Origin: Ferrimonas futtsuensis DSM 18154 | GTDB taxonomy: Bacteria > Pseudomonadota > Gammaproteobacteria > Enterobacterales > Shewanellaceae | Assembly (NCBI RefSeq): GCF_000422645.1 | Contig: NZ_KE383896.1 | Location: 129,461-193,460 of the forward strand | DNA: 64,000 nucleotides | Reading direction: 5' to 3' | Part shown: positions 35,170-44,228 of the stretch, piece by piece | Numbering within the stretch: the first letter of the stretch is position 1 | How the letters are laid out: the number at the start of each line of letters is the position of its first letter | Made by a program: the position numbers and the translations under genes | Notes under the pieces: model-generated | What the model was told of the DNA's origin: nothing | The model's database searches: none | The model's input: the letters and a program-made list of their open reading frames with translations, nothing else

Positions 35170-36534
35170 TTGGTTGACCGCCTGAAACAGCGATTCGGCG
35201 CTTTCTCCGTCTATCTGCACCGCAGGGTGCTGCTGCTGTTGGCCCTGGGGTTCTCCTCAGGCCTGCCGTTGATGCTGGTGTTTGGCTCCCTGTCATTTTG
35301 GCTGAGGGAAGCGGGACTCGACCGAACCACCATTGGCTTCCTCAGCTGGGTGGCCATGGCCTACAGCATCAAGTTTCTCTGGGCTCCCCTGGTGGACCGT
35401 ATGCCACTGCCGCTGCTCACCCGAGCGCTGGGACGACGACGGGGCTGGATGTTGCTGGCCCAGGTGGGACTGATCATCGGCCTGGGGGGGATGGCCAGCT
35501 CGGATCCCACCACCAGCCTGACCGCCCTGGTGGGCTTCGCCCTGATGGTGGCCTTCTTCTCCGCCACTCAGGACATCGTGGTGGATGCCTTTCGCATCGA
35601 AACCGCCCCGGAAGAGATGCAGGGAGCCCTGGCCGCCGCCTACCAGACGGGTTACCGTCTGGGGATGATGCTGGCCACCGCCGGCGCCCTGGCCATAGCC
35701 GCCTGGGCCGGAGGTGACCAGGGCTACAACCCCATCGGCTGGCAAACTGCCTACCTGTGCATGGCCGCCGCCATGGGGGTGGGCATTATCGCGACCCTGT
35801 GCGCCAAAGAGCCCCGGATCAACGGCGACCGTCTGGCGCTGGAATCTCTGCCGACACTGGAAAGATTGCTGCACCTGCCGGCTCCTCTGCAGAAGCTGCT
35901 GATGTGGGGCTACACCGCGGTGGTCTGTCCCTTCCGCGACTTCTTTGTTCGCTTTGGCAAGCAGGCTCTGCTGATCCTGCTGCTGATCGCCAGCTACCGC
36001 ATCGCCGACGTGGTGATGGGGGTGATGGCCAACGTATTTTACGTGGACATGGGATTCAGCAAAGGGGAGATCGCCACCATCACCAAGGTGTACGGAGTGA
36101 TCATGACCATGGTCGGCGCCGCCGCCGGTGGCGTGCTGATCGCCCGATTCGGCACCATGAAGATCCTGTTCGCCGGAGCCGCGTCTGTCGCCCTGACCAA
36201 CCTGCTGTTTGCCCTGCAGGCCAGCGTGGGCCACGACACCACGTTGCTCACCCTGGTGATCGCCGCGGACAGCTTCAGCGCAGGTGTCGCCACTGCCGCC
36301 TTCATCACCTACCTCTCCAGCCTGACCAATGTGGCCTTCTCCGCCACCCAGTACGCCCTGATGTCCTCCATGATGCTGCTGCTGCCCAAGTTTCTGGCGG
36401 GTTTCTCCGGTGCCCTGGTGGATACGGTGGGCTATGAGACCTTCTTCCTCATCTGTTGCCTGTCCGGACTGCCGGTGCTGCTGCTGATTGTGTTGGCTAA
36501 CCGCTGGGCACCGGCCAAGCAGAGTGACCACTGA
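35170..36534 (+). CDS. ampG: AmpG, muropeptide permease
   Basis: An MFS carrier of 454 residues that imports anhydro-muropeptides for cell-wall recycling, thereby feeding beta-lactamase induction. Landmarks are LALGFSSGLPLMLVFGSLSFWLREAG, FLWAPLVDRMPLPLL, RRRGWMLLAQ and FFSATQDIVVDAFRIE, all typical of AmpG. It begins with TTG at 35170, three bases after the cyclophilin stop; no ATG is available near the family start. Directly after its stop, in the same frame, lies an orphan sorting-tail-like sequence. Confidence 0.94.
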   Translation: MVDRLKQRFGAFSVYLHRRVLLLLALGFSSGLPLMLVFGSLSFWLREAGLDRTTIGFLSWVAMAYSIKFLWAPLVDRMPLPLLTRALGRRRGWMLLAQVGLIIGLGGMASSDPTTSLTALVGFALMVAFFSATQDIVVDAFRIETAPEEMQGALAAAYQTGYRLGMMLATAGALAIAAWAGGDQGYNPIGWQTAYLCMAAAMGVGIIATLCAKEPRINGDRLALESLPTLERLLHLPAPLQKLLMWGYTAVVCPFRDFFVRFGKQALLILLLIASYRIADVVMGVMANVFYVDMGFSKGEIATITKVYGVIMTMVGAAAGGVLIARFGTMKILFAGAASVALTNLLFALQASVGHDTTLLTLVIAADSFSAGVATAAFITYLSSLTNVAFSATQYALMSSMMLLLPKFLAGFSGALVDTVGYETFFLICCLSGLPVLLLIVLANRWAPAKQSDH

Positions 36535-36666
36535 TGTGGGCAGCCGCATCAGGTTACAAACTCCTTAATTGAAACCCGCTCAGGCTTCAGCAGCGGCTCC
36601 CTGAGCAGCCTGCCACTGCTGATTGGTGCCTTGCTGCTGATAGGGCGACGGCGCCGGGTTGCCTGA
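36535..36666 (+). pseudogene. Orphan GlyGly-CTERM-like sorting tail downstream of ampG
   Basis: The 43 codons after the ampG stop stay open in the same frame until TGA at 36664. Their last part reads GFSSGSLSSLPLL-IGALLLIGRRRRVA: a Gly/Ser segment, a hydrophobic stretch and a basic end. This is the layout of GlyGly-CTERM signals processed by rhombosortase. There is no start codon and no protease or other body attached. It is most simply a remnant of a deleted secreted protein gene. Confidence 0.45.
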
Positions 36667-36891
36667 CCCCACAGCCCTACCCCAGGCTCCCTCACCGAGT
36701 CCCAAGACTGATCGGCAGAGGCCTGCGCACCCGTTGCCCAGACTCTCTTCCGGTTGCCGCCGAGTGCGTCCGAATTGCAGTGATTTGCACTTGTGTGACT
36801 CCCGGCACCCCTAGGGCCAGGTAAAGCACTAGACTCCACCTATACAGGCAGTAGACTCATTCCCAAACAAGAGATAAGGATAGGACCCCTC
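36667..36891. other. Intergenic stretch upstream of the DUF4920 gene
   Basis: No gene seen. The promoter of the downstream gene should lie here, but I cannot name clear boxes. Confidence 0.35.
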
Positions 36892-37377
36892 ATGCGCATC
36901 AAGACCCTCATCACCGCCTTGGCCCTGTGCCTGAGCGCCACCATACAGACCCATGCCTCTGACCAGGGCTCATCTCTGGACTTTGGCACTCCGGTGGAAG
37001 CCGACAACATCACCAAGATCTCCACCCTGATGGCCAGCCCGGACAACTACCTGGACAAGCCGGTGACCATCGAGGGCACCATAGTGGCTGTGTGTGAAAA
37101 GCGCGGCTGCTGGATGAAGATCGCTTCAGACAAGCAATTCCAGAACCTGCGGGTCAAGGTGAAAGACGGTGAGATGGTCTTCCCTGTGAGCACCAAGGGC
37201 AGCACCGCCATCGCCACCGGCAAGCTGCAGAAGCTGGAGTATGATCTGGAGCGGACCCGTAAGATGAAAGCCCACTGGGCCGAAGAAAAGGGGGAGAAGT
37301 TCGATCCCGCCAGCGTCACCGAGCCCATGACCATGTACCAACTGGTCCCGACCGGCGTGAGCATCCTGGAACAGTAA
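36892..37377 (+). CDS. Exported DUF4920-family OB-fold protein
   Basis: A 161-residue protein with a signal peptide (ALALCLSATIQTHAS). The core KPVTIEGTIVAVCEKRGCWMKIASD is the family hallmark, with two cysteines seven residues apart. The fold is predicted to resemble a nucleic-acid or metal-binding OB barrel, but the function is unknown. AAGGATAGG precedes the ATG. It is a single gene followed by a weak hairpin. Confidence 0.82.
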   Translation: MRIKTLITALALCLSATIQTHASDQGSSLDFGTPVEADNITKISTLMASPDNYLDKPVTIEGTIVAVCEKRGCWMKIASDKQFQNLRVKVKDGEMVFPVSTKGSTAIATGKLQKLEYDLERTRKMKAHWAEEKGEKFDPASVTEPMTMYQLVPTGVSILEQ

Positions 37378-37402
37378 GATGGCAAACAGCTGATACTTAC
37401 AA

Positions 37403-37431
37403 GGTGGCCCCCAGGGCCACCCTGCTGTTTT
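37403..37431 (+). terminator. Hairpin after the DUF4920 gene
   Basis: GGTGGCCC-CCA-GGGCCACC, then CTGCTGTTTT. The stem is perfect, but the T-run starts seven bases late. Confidence 0.55.
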
Positions 37432-37739
37432 CGAGCCTCCCCATTCAGGGACAGTCGCTCAAAGATGTCTCGACGCCAAGGCCAGGTCAGCCCTATATTC
37501 TTACCCATACCAAGAGCGGCAAAATCAGTAGCGGAAACAAACTTCCATCACCTTTACAATATATCTCCAGAGATAATTTGCCCGCTTATAATTTCCAACC
37601 GAAGAAATGGATGTAAAGGTCAGTATTTTCACGCCTTTCGTAAATTGATGAAAATAAATTAAAGCAGTGCAAAGCTGAACTCTGTTGCCAATTTGTTGTG
37701 CTAGCATCCAAGCTCTTATTTTCTCCCGGCTAGCCAAAT
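37432..37739. other. AT-rich intergenic stretch before the acidic lipoprotein gene
   Basis: The base composition drops to clearly AT-rich from about 37550 to 37740. No gene is seen. It presumably holds the promoter of the acidic lipoprotein. Confidence 0.35.
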
Positions 37740-39161
37740 ATGAATGTAAATAAAAGTTTAATCTCCCTGGCCATGATTTCTTTTCTTGGGCTGGGGTTGT
37801 TCGGTTGCGATTCCGACGATTCCGATTCCAGTTCAAATGCTGGCCATATTCAGATCTACAATGGTTCAGCCAACGCCCCCAGCCTGACCCTTACTCTGAC
37901 TCAGGGCGACGACGAGTACAGCCACACCGGCATTGCCTATCCTGAGTCTTCAGGCTACTTCAGCTATGACACCGGCAGTTATGACCTGGCCCTTTCCTGG
38001 GAAGACAGTGATGAAGAGACCGTCACTCTGTATGAGGAATCCATTAAGATCTCCAATGAGAAATGGGAGTTGCTCACCGTCTCCGGTGATATCACCCAGG
38101 GAAAGGTCAATCACTTCCAGATTGCCGAAGTGGACCTGGACAGTGATGATGATCAGTTTGGTGTTCGCTTTATCAACCTGTCCGAATCGGTGCCAGCGAT
38201 GAATATTTACTGGGCCGAAGAGGACGAGGGATTTGACCAGGCTGAATTGCTGTTCCAGCTGGATGCCAATACTCAGTCGGAAGAGCTCTATTTCGACAGA
38301 GATGGCTATCAGATTTTTGTCACGGCCACTGACAGCGACGACCTGCTTTACCAATCTTCCACGGTTCAGTTCTACTCCACCACCCAGTACATCCTGATCT
38401 TAAGGGACGACAATGGCAGCGCCCCGTTGTCCATGGACAGGGTCTCCACCAGCACAGGGGCAGTGGAATACCCCGACAGCCAGACCAAGGCCCAGCTTTG
38501 GTTGTACAACGGCTTGAGGCAACACGAGCTGCTGCCCGAGTATACCGGCAGCATCGACGTGACCATCAACCAGCCTGAGCCGGTGAGCACCATCGGCGCC
38601 CTGACAGAAGGTCTGTTCAGCGACGCTCAGACCCTGGAGCCGGGAGACTACACCCTGGATTTCTCTGACACCACCTCTGGCGAACCGTTGGCAAGCAACC
38701 ACCTGGTTTCTCTGACCGACGATCAGGATCAGACCCTGTTTGTCTACCTGCAGGAGTATGACTATGACGAGGACGACGAACAGGAGGATGAGGTGAAACT
38801 GCACACCCTCAGCCTGAACAACAGCCAGCGCAGCTCCATCTACGACCACCAGTTCAAGGTGGTCAACCTGGTGGATGACTATGGTGTGGTCACCTTCCAT
38901 TTCCTGCTGCCCGGCGAAACCATTGCCGACAGCAGCCATTCGGTCACCGCCTCGTTCTCCGAATCCAGCAGCATCATTCTGCCCAATGACAGCTTCCGCA
39001 TTCAGGCAGTCACCGAGAGTTATGGCACTGAGCTGCTGCTGGCCTCTCTGGAGATGACTCTGGACGAGCACAGCAGTGAGTACTTTCTGCTGCTGGAGGA
39101 GGATGACCAAGCCACCTCGGGTTTTAGTCTGACGGCCGCCCCACAAGATCACGCCCAGTAG
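37740..39161 (+). CDS. Large acidic surface/periplasmic lipoprotein, DUF4397-like
   Basis: A 473-residue lipoprotein with lipobox GLFGC followed by the acidic-serine linker DSDDSDSSS. The segments HIQIYNGSANAPSLTLTLTQGD, VRFINLSESVPAMNIYW and LWLYNGLRQHEL look like repeated beta-sandwich units of DUF4397 type ('..RVLNASPDAP..'). The whole protein is strongly acidic, including YDYDEDDEQEDE. No enzyme motif is seen. It may bind cations or other surface partners. No Shine-Dalgarno precedes the ATG. Confidence 0.7.
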   Translation: MNVNKSLISLAMISFLGLGLFGCDSDDSDSSSNAGHIQIYNGSANAPSLTLTLTQGDDEYSHTGIAYPESSGYFSYDTGSYDLALSWEDSDEETVTLYEESIKISNEKWELLTVSGDITQGKVNHFQIAEVDLDSDDDQFGVRFINLSESVPAMNIYWAEEDEGFDQAELLFQLDANTQSEELYFDRDGYQIFVTATDSDDLLYQSSTVQFYSTTQYILILRDDNGSAPLSMDRVSTSTGAVEYPDSQTKAQLWLYNGLRQHELLPEYTGSIDVTINQPEPVSTIGALTEGLFSDAQTLEPGDYTLDFSDTTSGEPLASNHLVSLTDDQDQTLFVYLQEYDYDEDDEQEDEVKLHTLSLNNSQRSSIYDHQFKVVNLVDDYGVVTFHFLLPGETIADSSHSVTASFSESSSIILPNDSFRIQAVTESYGTELLLASLEMTLDEHSSEYFLLLEEDDQATSGFSLTAAPQDHAQ

Positions 39162-39658
39162 GACAAATCAGGAGGGTGGCCGATGGTTGCCCTCCCCATC
39201 TCGGGGCCTGATTCGGCTGCCACTTCCCTCAACACCCGCCCTTTATCATCTTTCACCGCCTCAGCACCATTAGATCTCAAACCATGACGCACAGCCCCCT
39301 CAAGCCGAAGGCTGAGTCAGCCACAGCTGAAAACCACCGCCGCGACAGACAACATTTGCGCAACCTTTCAAAAATGCCGCGCTTGAGAAGTACCATTAGC
39401 GAGGTCAGCCCCGGCCCAAAAGCCCTCTGAGGCACGCCACTTGCCAGCTCGACCACAGCTTTCCACGCCCGGCCCAACCAGAAACATCTGATTAACCTGG
39501 CGCGCCCACCGCCCTATCGATGGTACTGTTTGGGGTGCACGCCCCGTTCAAACAGTGAACACAAAACAACATCCACCACCAGCGGATAATTTGAACCCAA
39601 ATGATTAGACCTGTAACATCAATGGATCTCTTAAGGATGTAAAGGATGTTGTTCCCCT
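39162..39658. other. Intergenic region upstream of the osmolyte transporter operon
   Basis: An inverted repeat GGAGGG...CCCTCC at about 39171-39195 follows the lipoprotein gene without a T-run. The rest has no convincing gene; a 66-codon minus-strand frame at 39277-39477 is not supported. The sequence (AAGGATGT) occurs twice just before proX. Confidence 0.4.
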
Positions 39659-40666
39659 ATGAAAAACGCCAAATATCTCTCGGGGTTGGTGCTGTGCGCT
39701 TCGCTGTCTCAACCCGCATTTGCCGCCGATGACTGTGGAAAAGTGTCCATCGCCGACATGAACTGGAGCTCCGCCTCCCTCATTGCCAATGTGGACCAGT
39801 TTATTTTGGAGCATGGTTATGGCTGCCGGGCGGAGCTGGTGCCCGGAGATACCATGCCCACCAGCACGTCGATGATCGAGAAAGGCGAACCGGACGTGGC
39901 ACCGGAGATGTGGTTCAACGCCGTGCAAGCCCTGGTAGAACGTGGCATGAGTGAAGGGCGCCTGGCCAAGGCGGGGCACTCCCTGTCAGACGGTGGCGAA
40001 GAGGGCTTCTGGGTTCCCCAGTATATGGTGGACCAGGATCCCAGCCTGGCCACCATCGCCGGGGTGATCGCCAGCGCCAAGCTCTTTGAGCATCCGGAAG
40101 ACCCGGACAGGGCCGCCTTCTATGGCTGTCCCGCAGGCTGGGGATGTCAGATCTCCTCGGAAAACCTGTTCCGAGCCCTGCAGCTGGAGAGCAAAGGGTT
40201 TGATCTGATAGATCCCGGCTCAGGCGCGGGCCTGGCCGGTGCCATCGCCCGGGCCTACGAGCGGCAGAAGCCCTGGTTTGGCTACTACTGGGCCCCGACC
40301 GCGGTGCTGGGAAAATACAAGATGGTCAAAGTCGATTTCGGCACCAAGGCCGATGCCGACCACTTCCGGGAGTGCATCTCCAAGCCCGACTGTGACACCC
40401 CAAAGGTCTCCATGTATCCGGCTGCTGAGGTCGCCACCATCACCACCAGTGAGTTCAAGAAACGGGCGCCCGAAGCGTTCGGCTACCTGAGCAAACGCGC
40501 CTTTACCAATCAGCAGATGAACAGCCTGCTCGCCTGGATGGAGGACAACCAGGCTGATGGCAGCATCGCTGCCGAGCACTTCCTTATCGAGTTCCCCACC
40601 ATCTGGACCCAGTGGCTTCCCGCCGACATTGCCGCCAAAGTACAGTCTGCGGTGGATAACCTCTGA
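39659..40666 (+). CDS. proX: ProX-like periplasmic binding protein for glycine betaine/proline betaine
   Basis: A 335-residue OpuAC-type solute-binding protein with a signal peptide (SLSQPAFA-ADD). Landmarks include VSIADMNWSSASLIANVDQFILEHGYGC, DVAPEMWFNAV, and YYWAPTAVLGKYKMVKVDF. Aromatic residues such as W in EMWF and YYW would form the cage for the quaternary amine. It is first in a proX-proW-proV order, the reverse of E. coli proVWX. Confidence 0.88.
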   Translation: MKNAKYLSGLVLCASLSQPAFAADDCGKVSIADMNWSSASLIANVDQFILEHGYGCRAELVPGDTMPTSTSMIEKGEPDVAPEMWFNAVQALVERGMSEGRLAKAGHSLSDGGEEGFWVPQYMVDQDPSLATIAGVIASAKLFEHPEDPDRAAFYGCPAGWGCQISSENLFRALQLESKGFDLIDPGSGAGLAGAIARAYERQKPWFGYYWAPTAVLGKYKMVKVDFGTKADADHFRECISKPDCDTPKVSMYPAAEVATITTSEFKKRAPEAFGYLSKRAFTNQQMNSLLAWMEDNQADGSIAAEHFLIEFPTIWTQWLPADIAAKVQSAVDNL

Positions 40667-40675
40667 TGCCCTCTT

Positions 40676-40697
40676 CCCGGGGCCCTGATGCCCCGGG
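40676..40697 (+). other. Intercistronic hairpin between proX and proW
   Basis: CCCGGGGC-CCTGAT-GCCCCGGG is a perfect 8-bp GC stem 9 bases after the proX stop, with no T-run. Such hairpins often protect the binding-protein message from 3' decay so that it is made in excess over the permease. Confidence 0.65.
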
Positions 40698-40740
40698 ACA
40701 CCACACTTCACCCACTACAGAATCAGAGGTAATAGACCTG

Positions 40741-41640
40741 ATGGCTGATTTCTCCTGGCTCGGCTCATTCCCGAAGATGGACCGCTCAGACCTGCTGGAG
40801 ATCCGCAAGTATCTCGACGGTGCTTACCGCGACTTCTCCCGCGAATACGGCGACTCCATCGAGGCCTTCTTCGATCCCCTGCTGGATTTCCTGATCTGGT
40901 TTGAAAAACTGCTGGTGCACTCGCCCTGGTGGGCGGTGCTGATCGCCATCACCGGCCTGGTCTATCTGGCCAGCCGCTCCTGGAAGATGTCTCTGTCCGT
41001 GGTCGTCGCCTTTCTGCTGATCGGCTACCTGGGGATGTGGCAGGACACCATGCGCACCCTGAGCATCATCACCGTATGCACCCTGCTGGCCATCGTCCTG
41101 GGGGTGCCCATAGGGATCATGATGGCCCGCTCCAACCGGGCCCAGTCCGTGGTGACCCCGGTGCTGGACATCATGCAAACCATGCCAGCCTTCGTATACT
41201 TGATCCCAGTCGTCATGCTGTTGGGGATAGGTAAGATCCCCGGAGTCATTGCCGTGGTGATCTACGCCATTCCGCCGGTGATCAGACTGACCAACCTGGG
41301 CATTCGCCTGGTCGACAAAGAGGTGCTGGAGGCGGCCACCGCCTACGGTGCCACCCCCATGCAGCGCCTCCTTGGCGTACAGTTGCCCCTGGCCGGACCG
41401 ACCATCATGGCCGGCATCAACCAGACCATCATGATGGCCCTGGCGATGGTGGTGATCGCCTCGATGATCGGGGTCAAGGGGCTGGGGCAGCCCGTACTTA
41501 AATCCATCACAAACCAATACTTTACCTTGGGTCTGTTTAATGGCTTCGCCATCGTGGTCCTGGCGATCATCTTCGATCGGGTTTCCCAGGCTTACGCGAA
41601 ACGCTCCCAGAGATTCATTCAGGGAGGCCACAATGGCTGA
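40741..41640 (+). CDS. proW: ProW-like ABC transporter permease
   Basis: A 299-residue membrane subunit with the BPD-type permease domain: IIMMARSN-like IGIMMARSNRAQSVVTPVLDIMQTMPAFVYLIPVVMLLGIG, and the coupling-helix region LEAATAYGATPMQRLLGVQLPLAGPTIMAG. The N-terminal ~90 residues before the domain resemble the ProW extension. The ATG at 40741 (AGAGG upstream) is preferred to the ATG at 40666, whose 25 extra codons span the intercistronic hairpin. It overlaps proV by eight bases. Confidence 0.93.
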   Translation: MADFSWLGSFPKMDRSDLLEIRKYLDGAYRDFSREYGDSIEAFFDPLLDFLIWFEKLLVHSPWWAVLIAITGLVYLASRSWKMSLSVVVAFLLIGYLGMWQDTMRTLSIITVCTLLAIVLGVPIGIMMARSNRAQSVVTPVLDIMQTMPAFVYLIPVVMLLGIGKIPGVIAVVIYAIPPVIRLTNLGIRLVDKEVLEAATAYGATPMQRLLGVQLPLAGPTIMAGINQTIMMALAMVVIASMIGVKGLGQPVLKSITNQYFTLGLFNGFAIVVLAIIFDRVSQAYAKRSQRFIQGGHNG

Positions 41641-42904
41641 CACCAAATCCAGCACGCCCCTTATTGAGGTACGCGACCTTTACAAGGTGTTTGGGGAGTC
41701 CCCCGAGAAGGTGATGCCCAAGGTCAGAGAGGGCCTTTCCAAGGATGAGATCCTGGCCCAGACCAACCACACCGTCGGACTCAAGGCGATCAACCTGGCC
41801 ATTCAGCCTGGGGAGATCTTCGTGATCATGGGCCTGTCCGGGTCCGGCAAGTCCACGCTGATTCGCCACTTCAACCGGTTGATCGATCCCACAGAGGGGC
41901 AGATCCTGGTGGAAGGGGTGGATGTCATGCGGCTGTCCCAGAAAGAGCTGGAGCAGTTCCGCCGCCACAAGATGTCCATGGTGTTCCAACGCTTCGGACT
42001 GCTTCCTCACCGAACCGTATTGGAGAACGTCAGCTATGGCCTGACCGTCCAGGGGGTGGATAAAGCCACCCGCAATCAGCGAGCCCGCCAGTGGCTGGAT
42101 ACCGTGGGCCTGACGGGCTATGAGGAGCAGTACCCTTCCCAACTGTCCGGCGGGCAGCAGCAGCGTGTTGGCCTGGCCAGGGCCCTGTGCACCAACGCCG
42201 AAATTCTGCTGATGGACGAAGCTTTCTCGGCACTGGATCCCTTGATCCGCAGCGAGATGCAGGACCAGCTGATCGAGCTGCAACAGCAGTTGAACAAGAC
42301 CATCATCTTCATCACCCACGATCTGGATGAAGCCCTGAGAATTGGCGACCGCATTGCCATCCTCAAAGACGGCAACCTGGTGCAGGTGGGGAAACCGGTG
42401 GACATCCTGCTCAATCCCGCCGACGACTACGTCGAGGCGTTCGTCAAGGACGTCAATCGTGCCCGGGCCCTGACGGTGGAAACCGTCATGAAACCCCCGG
42501 CGCACCGGCTGACGGCCACCACCATTGGTGGTGCCCTGAAGCAGATGAAGCGGATCCCTGCGGACTACGCCTACTACGTCAGTGACGAGGGGTATCAGGG
42601 TGTGGTCTGTCAAAAGGCGCTGGAGGAGGCCGCCAAGGAGGACTTGGCCATGCCCATGGAGGAGTTTGAGATCACCGAACTGGATCCCATCTCTCCCGAC
42701 GCTCCGCTGGAGAGCATCATTCCAGAGAGCATGGGTGCCGATTTCCCACTGCCGGTGGTGAATTCCGAGGGGGATTTGGAGGGCGAGCTCTCCCGGGATC
42801 ACCTGGCCGAGGTTCTGTCCGATCTTACCGAGGAGGAGGCTCAGCCCGAAGCCGACGCCCCCACGGAGCAAGGTGGCAATGGCCCACAGGCCAAAAGTGC
42901 ATAA
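41633..42904 (+). CDS. proV: ProV-like ABC transporter ATPase with tandem CBS region
   Basis: A 423-residue ATPase. The nucleotide-binding domain has Walker A GLSGSGKST, the signature LSGGQQQRVGLARAL, and Walker B ILLMDEAFSALD. The N-terminal extension before it (IEVRDLYKVFGESPEKVM...ILAQTNHTVGL) is typical of ProV. A C-terminal CBS-like region (from about residue 285) probably senses ionic strength, as in OpuA. The last ~20 residues are an acidic, low-complexity tail. AGGGAGG precedes the ATG. Confidence 0.95.
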   Translation: MADTKSSTPLIEVRDLYKVFGESPEKVMPKVREGLSKDEILAQTNHTVGLKAINLAIQPGEIFVIMGLSGSGKSTLIRHFNRLIDPTEGQILVEGVDVMRLSQKELEQFRRHKMSMVFQRFGLLPHRTVLENVSYGLTVQGVDKATRNQRARQWLDTVGLTGYEEQYPSQLSGGQQQRVGLARALCTNAEILLMDEAFSALDPLIRSEMQDQLIELQQQLNKTIIFITHDLDEALRIGDRIAILKDGNLVQVGKPVDILLNPADDYVEAFVKDVNRARALTVETVMKPPAHRLTATTIGGALKQMKRIPADYAYYVSDEGYQGVVCQKALEEAAKEDLAMPMEEFEITELDPISPDAPLESIIPESMGADFPLPVVNSEGDLEGELSRDHLAEVLSDLTEEEAQPEADAPTEQGGNGPQAKSA

Positions 42905-42911
42905 CCGAAGA

Positions 42912-42939
42912 AAGCAGGGGCCCAGGCCCCTGCTTTTTT
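42912..42939 (+). terminator. Terminator of the proXWV operon
   Basis: AGCAGGGGCC and GGCCCCTGCT form the stem, followed by TTTTT, 8 bases after the proV stop. Preceding A residues could let it work for the convergent permease gene too. Confidence 0.9.
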
Positions 42940-42962
42940 AGATTGCACGCCAGCTGCCGCTC

Positions 42963-44021
42963 TTAACCAAACAGCACGCTGTACATCACCCCGGCCCCGA
43001 TGGCCATGGTCAGGATCACGGTGACAAAGGCGGCGATCATCTGGTTGCGGAAGATGGACTTCAGCAGAATCACTTCGGTCAGGCTGGCGCCGGCACTGCC
43101 GATGATCAGCGCCATCACCGAACCCAGCGCCATCCCCTTGGCCACCAGGGCGGAACTCAGCGGAATCACCGCCTCGGCACGAATGTAGAGAGGAATGCCG
43201 ATCACCGCCGCCACAGGTATGGCGTACCAGTTGCCCTCACCGGCGTACTGGGCAATCAGGTCCGTGGGGATGAAGCCATAGATGAAGGCCCCCAGGGAGA
43301 TCCCCAGCATCAGGTAGGGGAACACCTGCTTGAAGTCTTTCCAGGTGGCACGCCACAGGCGCATCCAGCGATTCTCCTCAACCTGCTGAGCCGGAGCACA
43401 GGCGGTGGCGGTGCCACAGCCGGAGGCATCGACGCTGACCTGAGGCTCGGCACTGGCGCAGCAGCTGACTGCAGGCTCAGGTTTGGCGTTAGGCTGGCTG
43501 TCACAGCAGTTGTTTGTGGCCACCGGCTTGCTGTCACCACAGCAACTGGTGGTAGCACCGGCCACCTCATAGGCCTCGGGCTTGACGTAGCGCTCGAAAC
43601 CCAGCTTCTCCAGCAGGTAACCGGCACTCACCGACACCGCCATCGCCACCACGAAGTAGAAGGCCGCCACCTTGATGCCGAAGGTGATCACAAACAGACC
43701 GATGATCACCGGGTTCAACAGAGGACTGGAGAACAGGAACACCATCATCGGGCCGAACCCTGCCCTGGCCCTGAGCAACCCCTTCAGGAAGGGGATGGTG
43801 GAGCAGGAGCAGAAGGGGGTAATGGCCCCCAGAAACGCCGCCACTATGTAACCTTTGCCCTTGCGAGAGCTGAGTATCGACTGGATCTTCTCCGGGGTCA
43901 GAAACTCCTGAAGTACTCCCACCAGGTAGCTGATCACCAGAAACAGGATGATCAGTTCGGTGGCAAGGAACAGGAACATGTCGGCCGCTTCGGCCAGTTT
44001 TGCGTAAAACTCGGGACTCAT
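42963..44021 (-). CDS. YraQ/ArsP-family (SO_0444-like) permease with cysteine-rich loop
   Basis: A 352-residue inner-membrane permease in two halves of about four helices each. TPFCSCSTIPF (residues 69-79) and GFGPMMVFLFSSPLLNP in the first half, and IPLYIRAEAVIPL in the second, are family signatures. Relatives export organoarsenicals or are linked to thiol-reactive metal stress. The connecting cytoplasmic loop (about 150-215) holds CC pairs at 160-161, 172-173 and 187-188, plus C202 and C208, in Pro/Ala-rich sequence. An inverted-repeat operator lies just upstream. No arsR gene is adjacent. Confidence 0.86.
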   Translation of the reverse strand: MSPEFYAKLAEAADMFLFLATELIILFLVISYLVGVLQEFLTPEKIQSILSSRKGKGYIVAAFLGAITPFCSCSTIPFLKGLLRARAGFGPMMVFLFSSPLLNPVIIGLFVITFGIKVAAFYFVVAMAVSVSAGYLLEKLGFERYVKPEAYEVAGATTSCCGDSKPVATNNCCDSQPNAKPEPAVSCCASAEPQVSVDASGCGTATACAPAQQVEENRWMRLWRATWKDFKQVFPYLMLGISLGAFIYGFIPTDLIAQYAGEGNWYAIPVAAVIGIPLYIRAEAVIPLSSALVAKGMALGSVMALIIGSAGASLTEVILLKSIFRNQMIAAFVTVILTMAIGAGVMYSVLFG

Positions 44022-44032
44022 GGGAACACCTC

Positions 44033-44052
44033 ATTTCGAACTTAGTCGAAAT
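44033..44052. promoter_or_regulatory. Inverted-repeat operator upstream of the permease gene
   Basis: ATTTCGA-ACTTAG-TCGAAAT has perfect 7-bp arms and a 6-bp spacer, 12 bases upstream of the permease ATG. A related TTCGAACTAA occurs at about 44097-44106. The layout suits a dimeric repressor such as an ArsR/SmtB protein. Confidence 0.6.
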
Positions 44053-44228
44053 GTTAGTTTCCACGCATATTGCCGTCAAGGCTTTATTTCTATTTTTTTC
44101 GAACTAATTTCTATAACGTTAATCAACTTGGGCGAACTCAGTTCATTGCCAGGGTGTTGTTCTTTGAACTGTCCGGCAGCATCCCCACTGAGTTTTCAGT
44201 AGAGTGGACCTTCACCCAAGGGAGTCTT

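Noticed and set aside
36549-36839. A 96-codon minus-strand frame after ampG
   Set aside because: It is antisense to the sorting-tail-like sequence, low in protein-like composition, and has no ribosome site.
39277-39477. A 66-codon minus-strand frame upstream of proX
   Set aside because: No recognisable domain or ribosome site; likely chance in GC-rich DNA.
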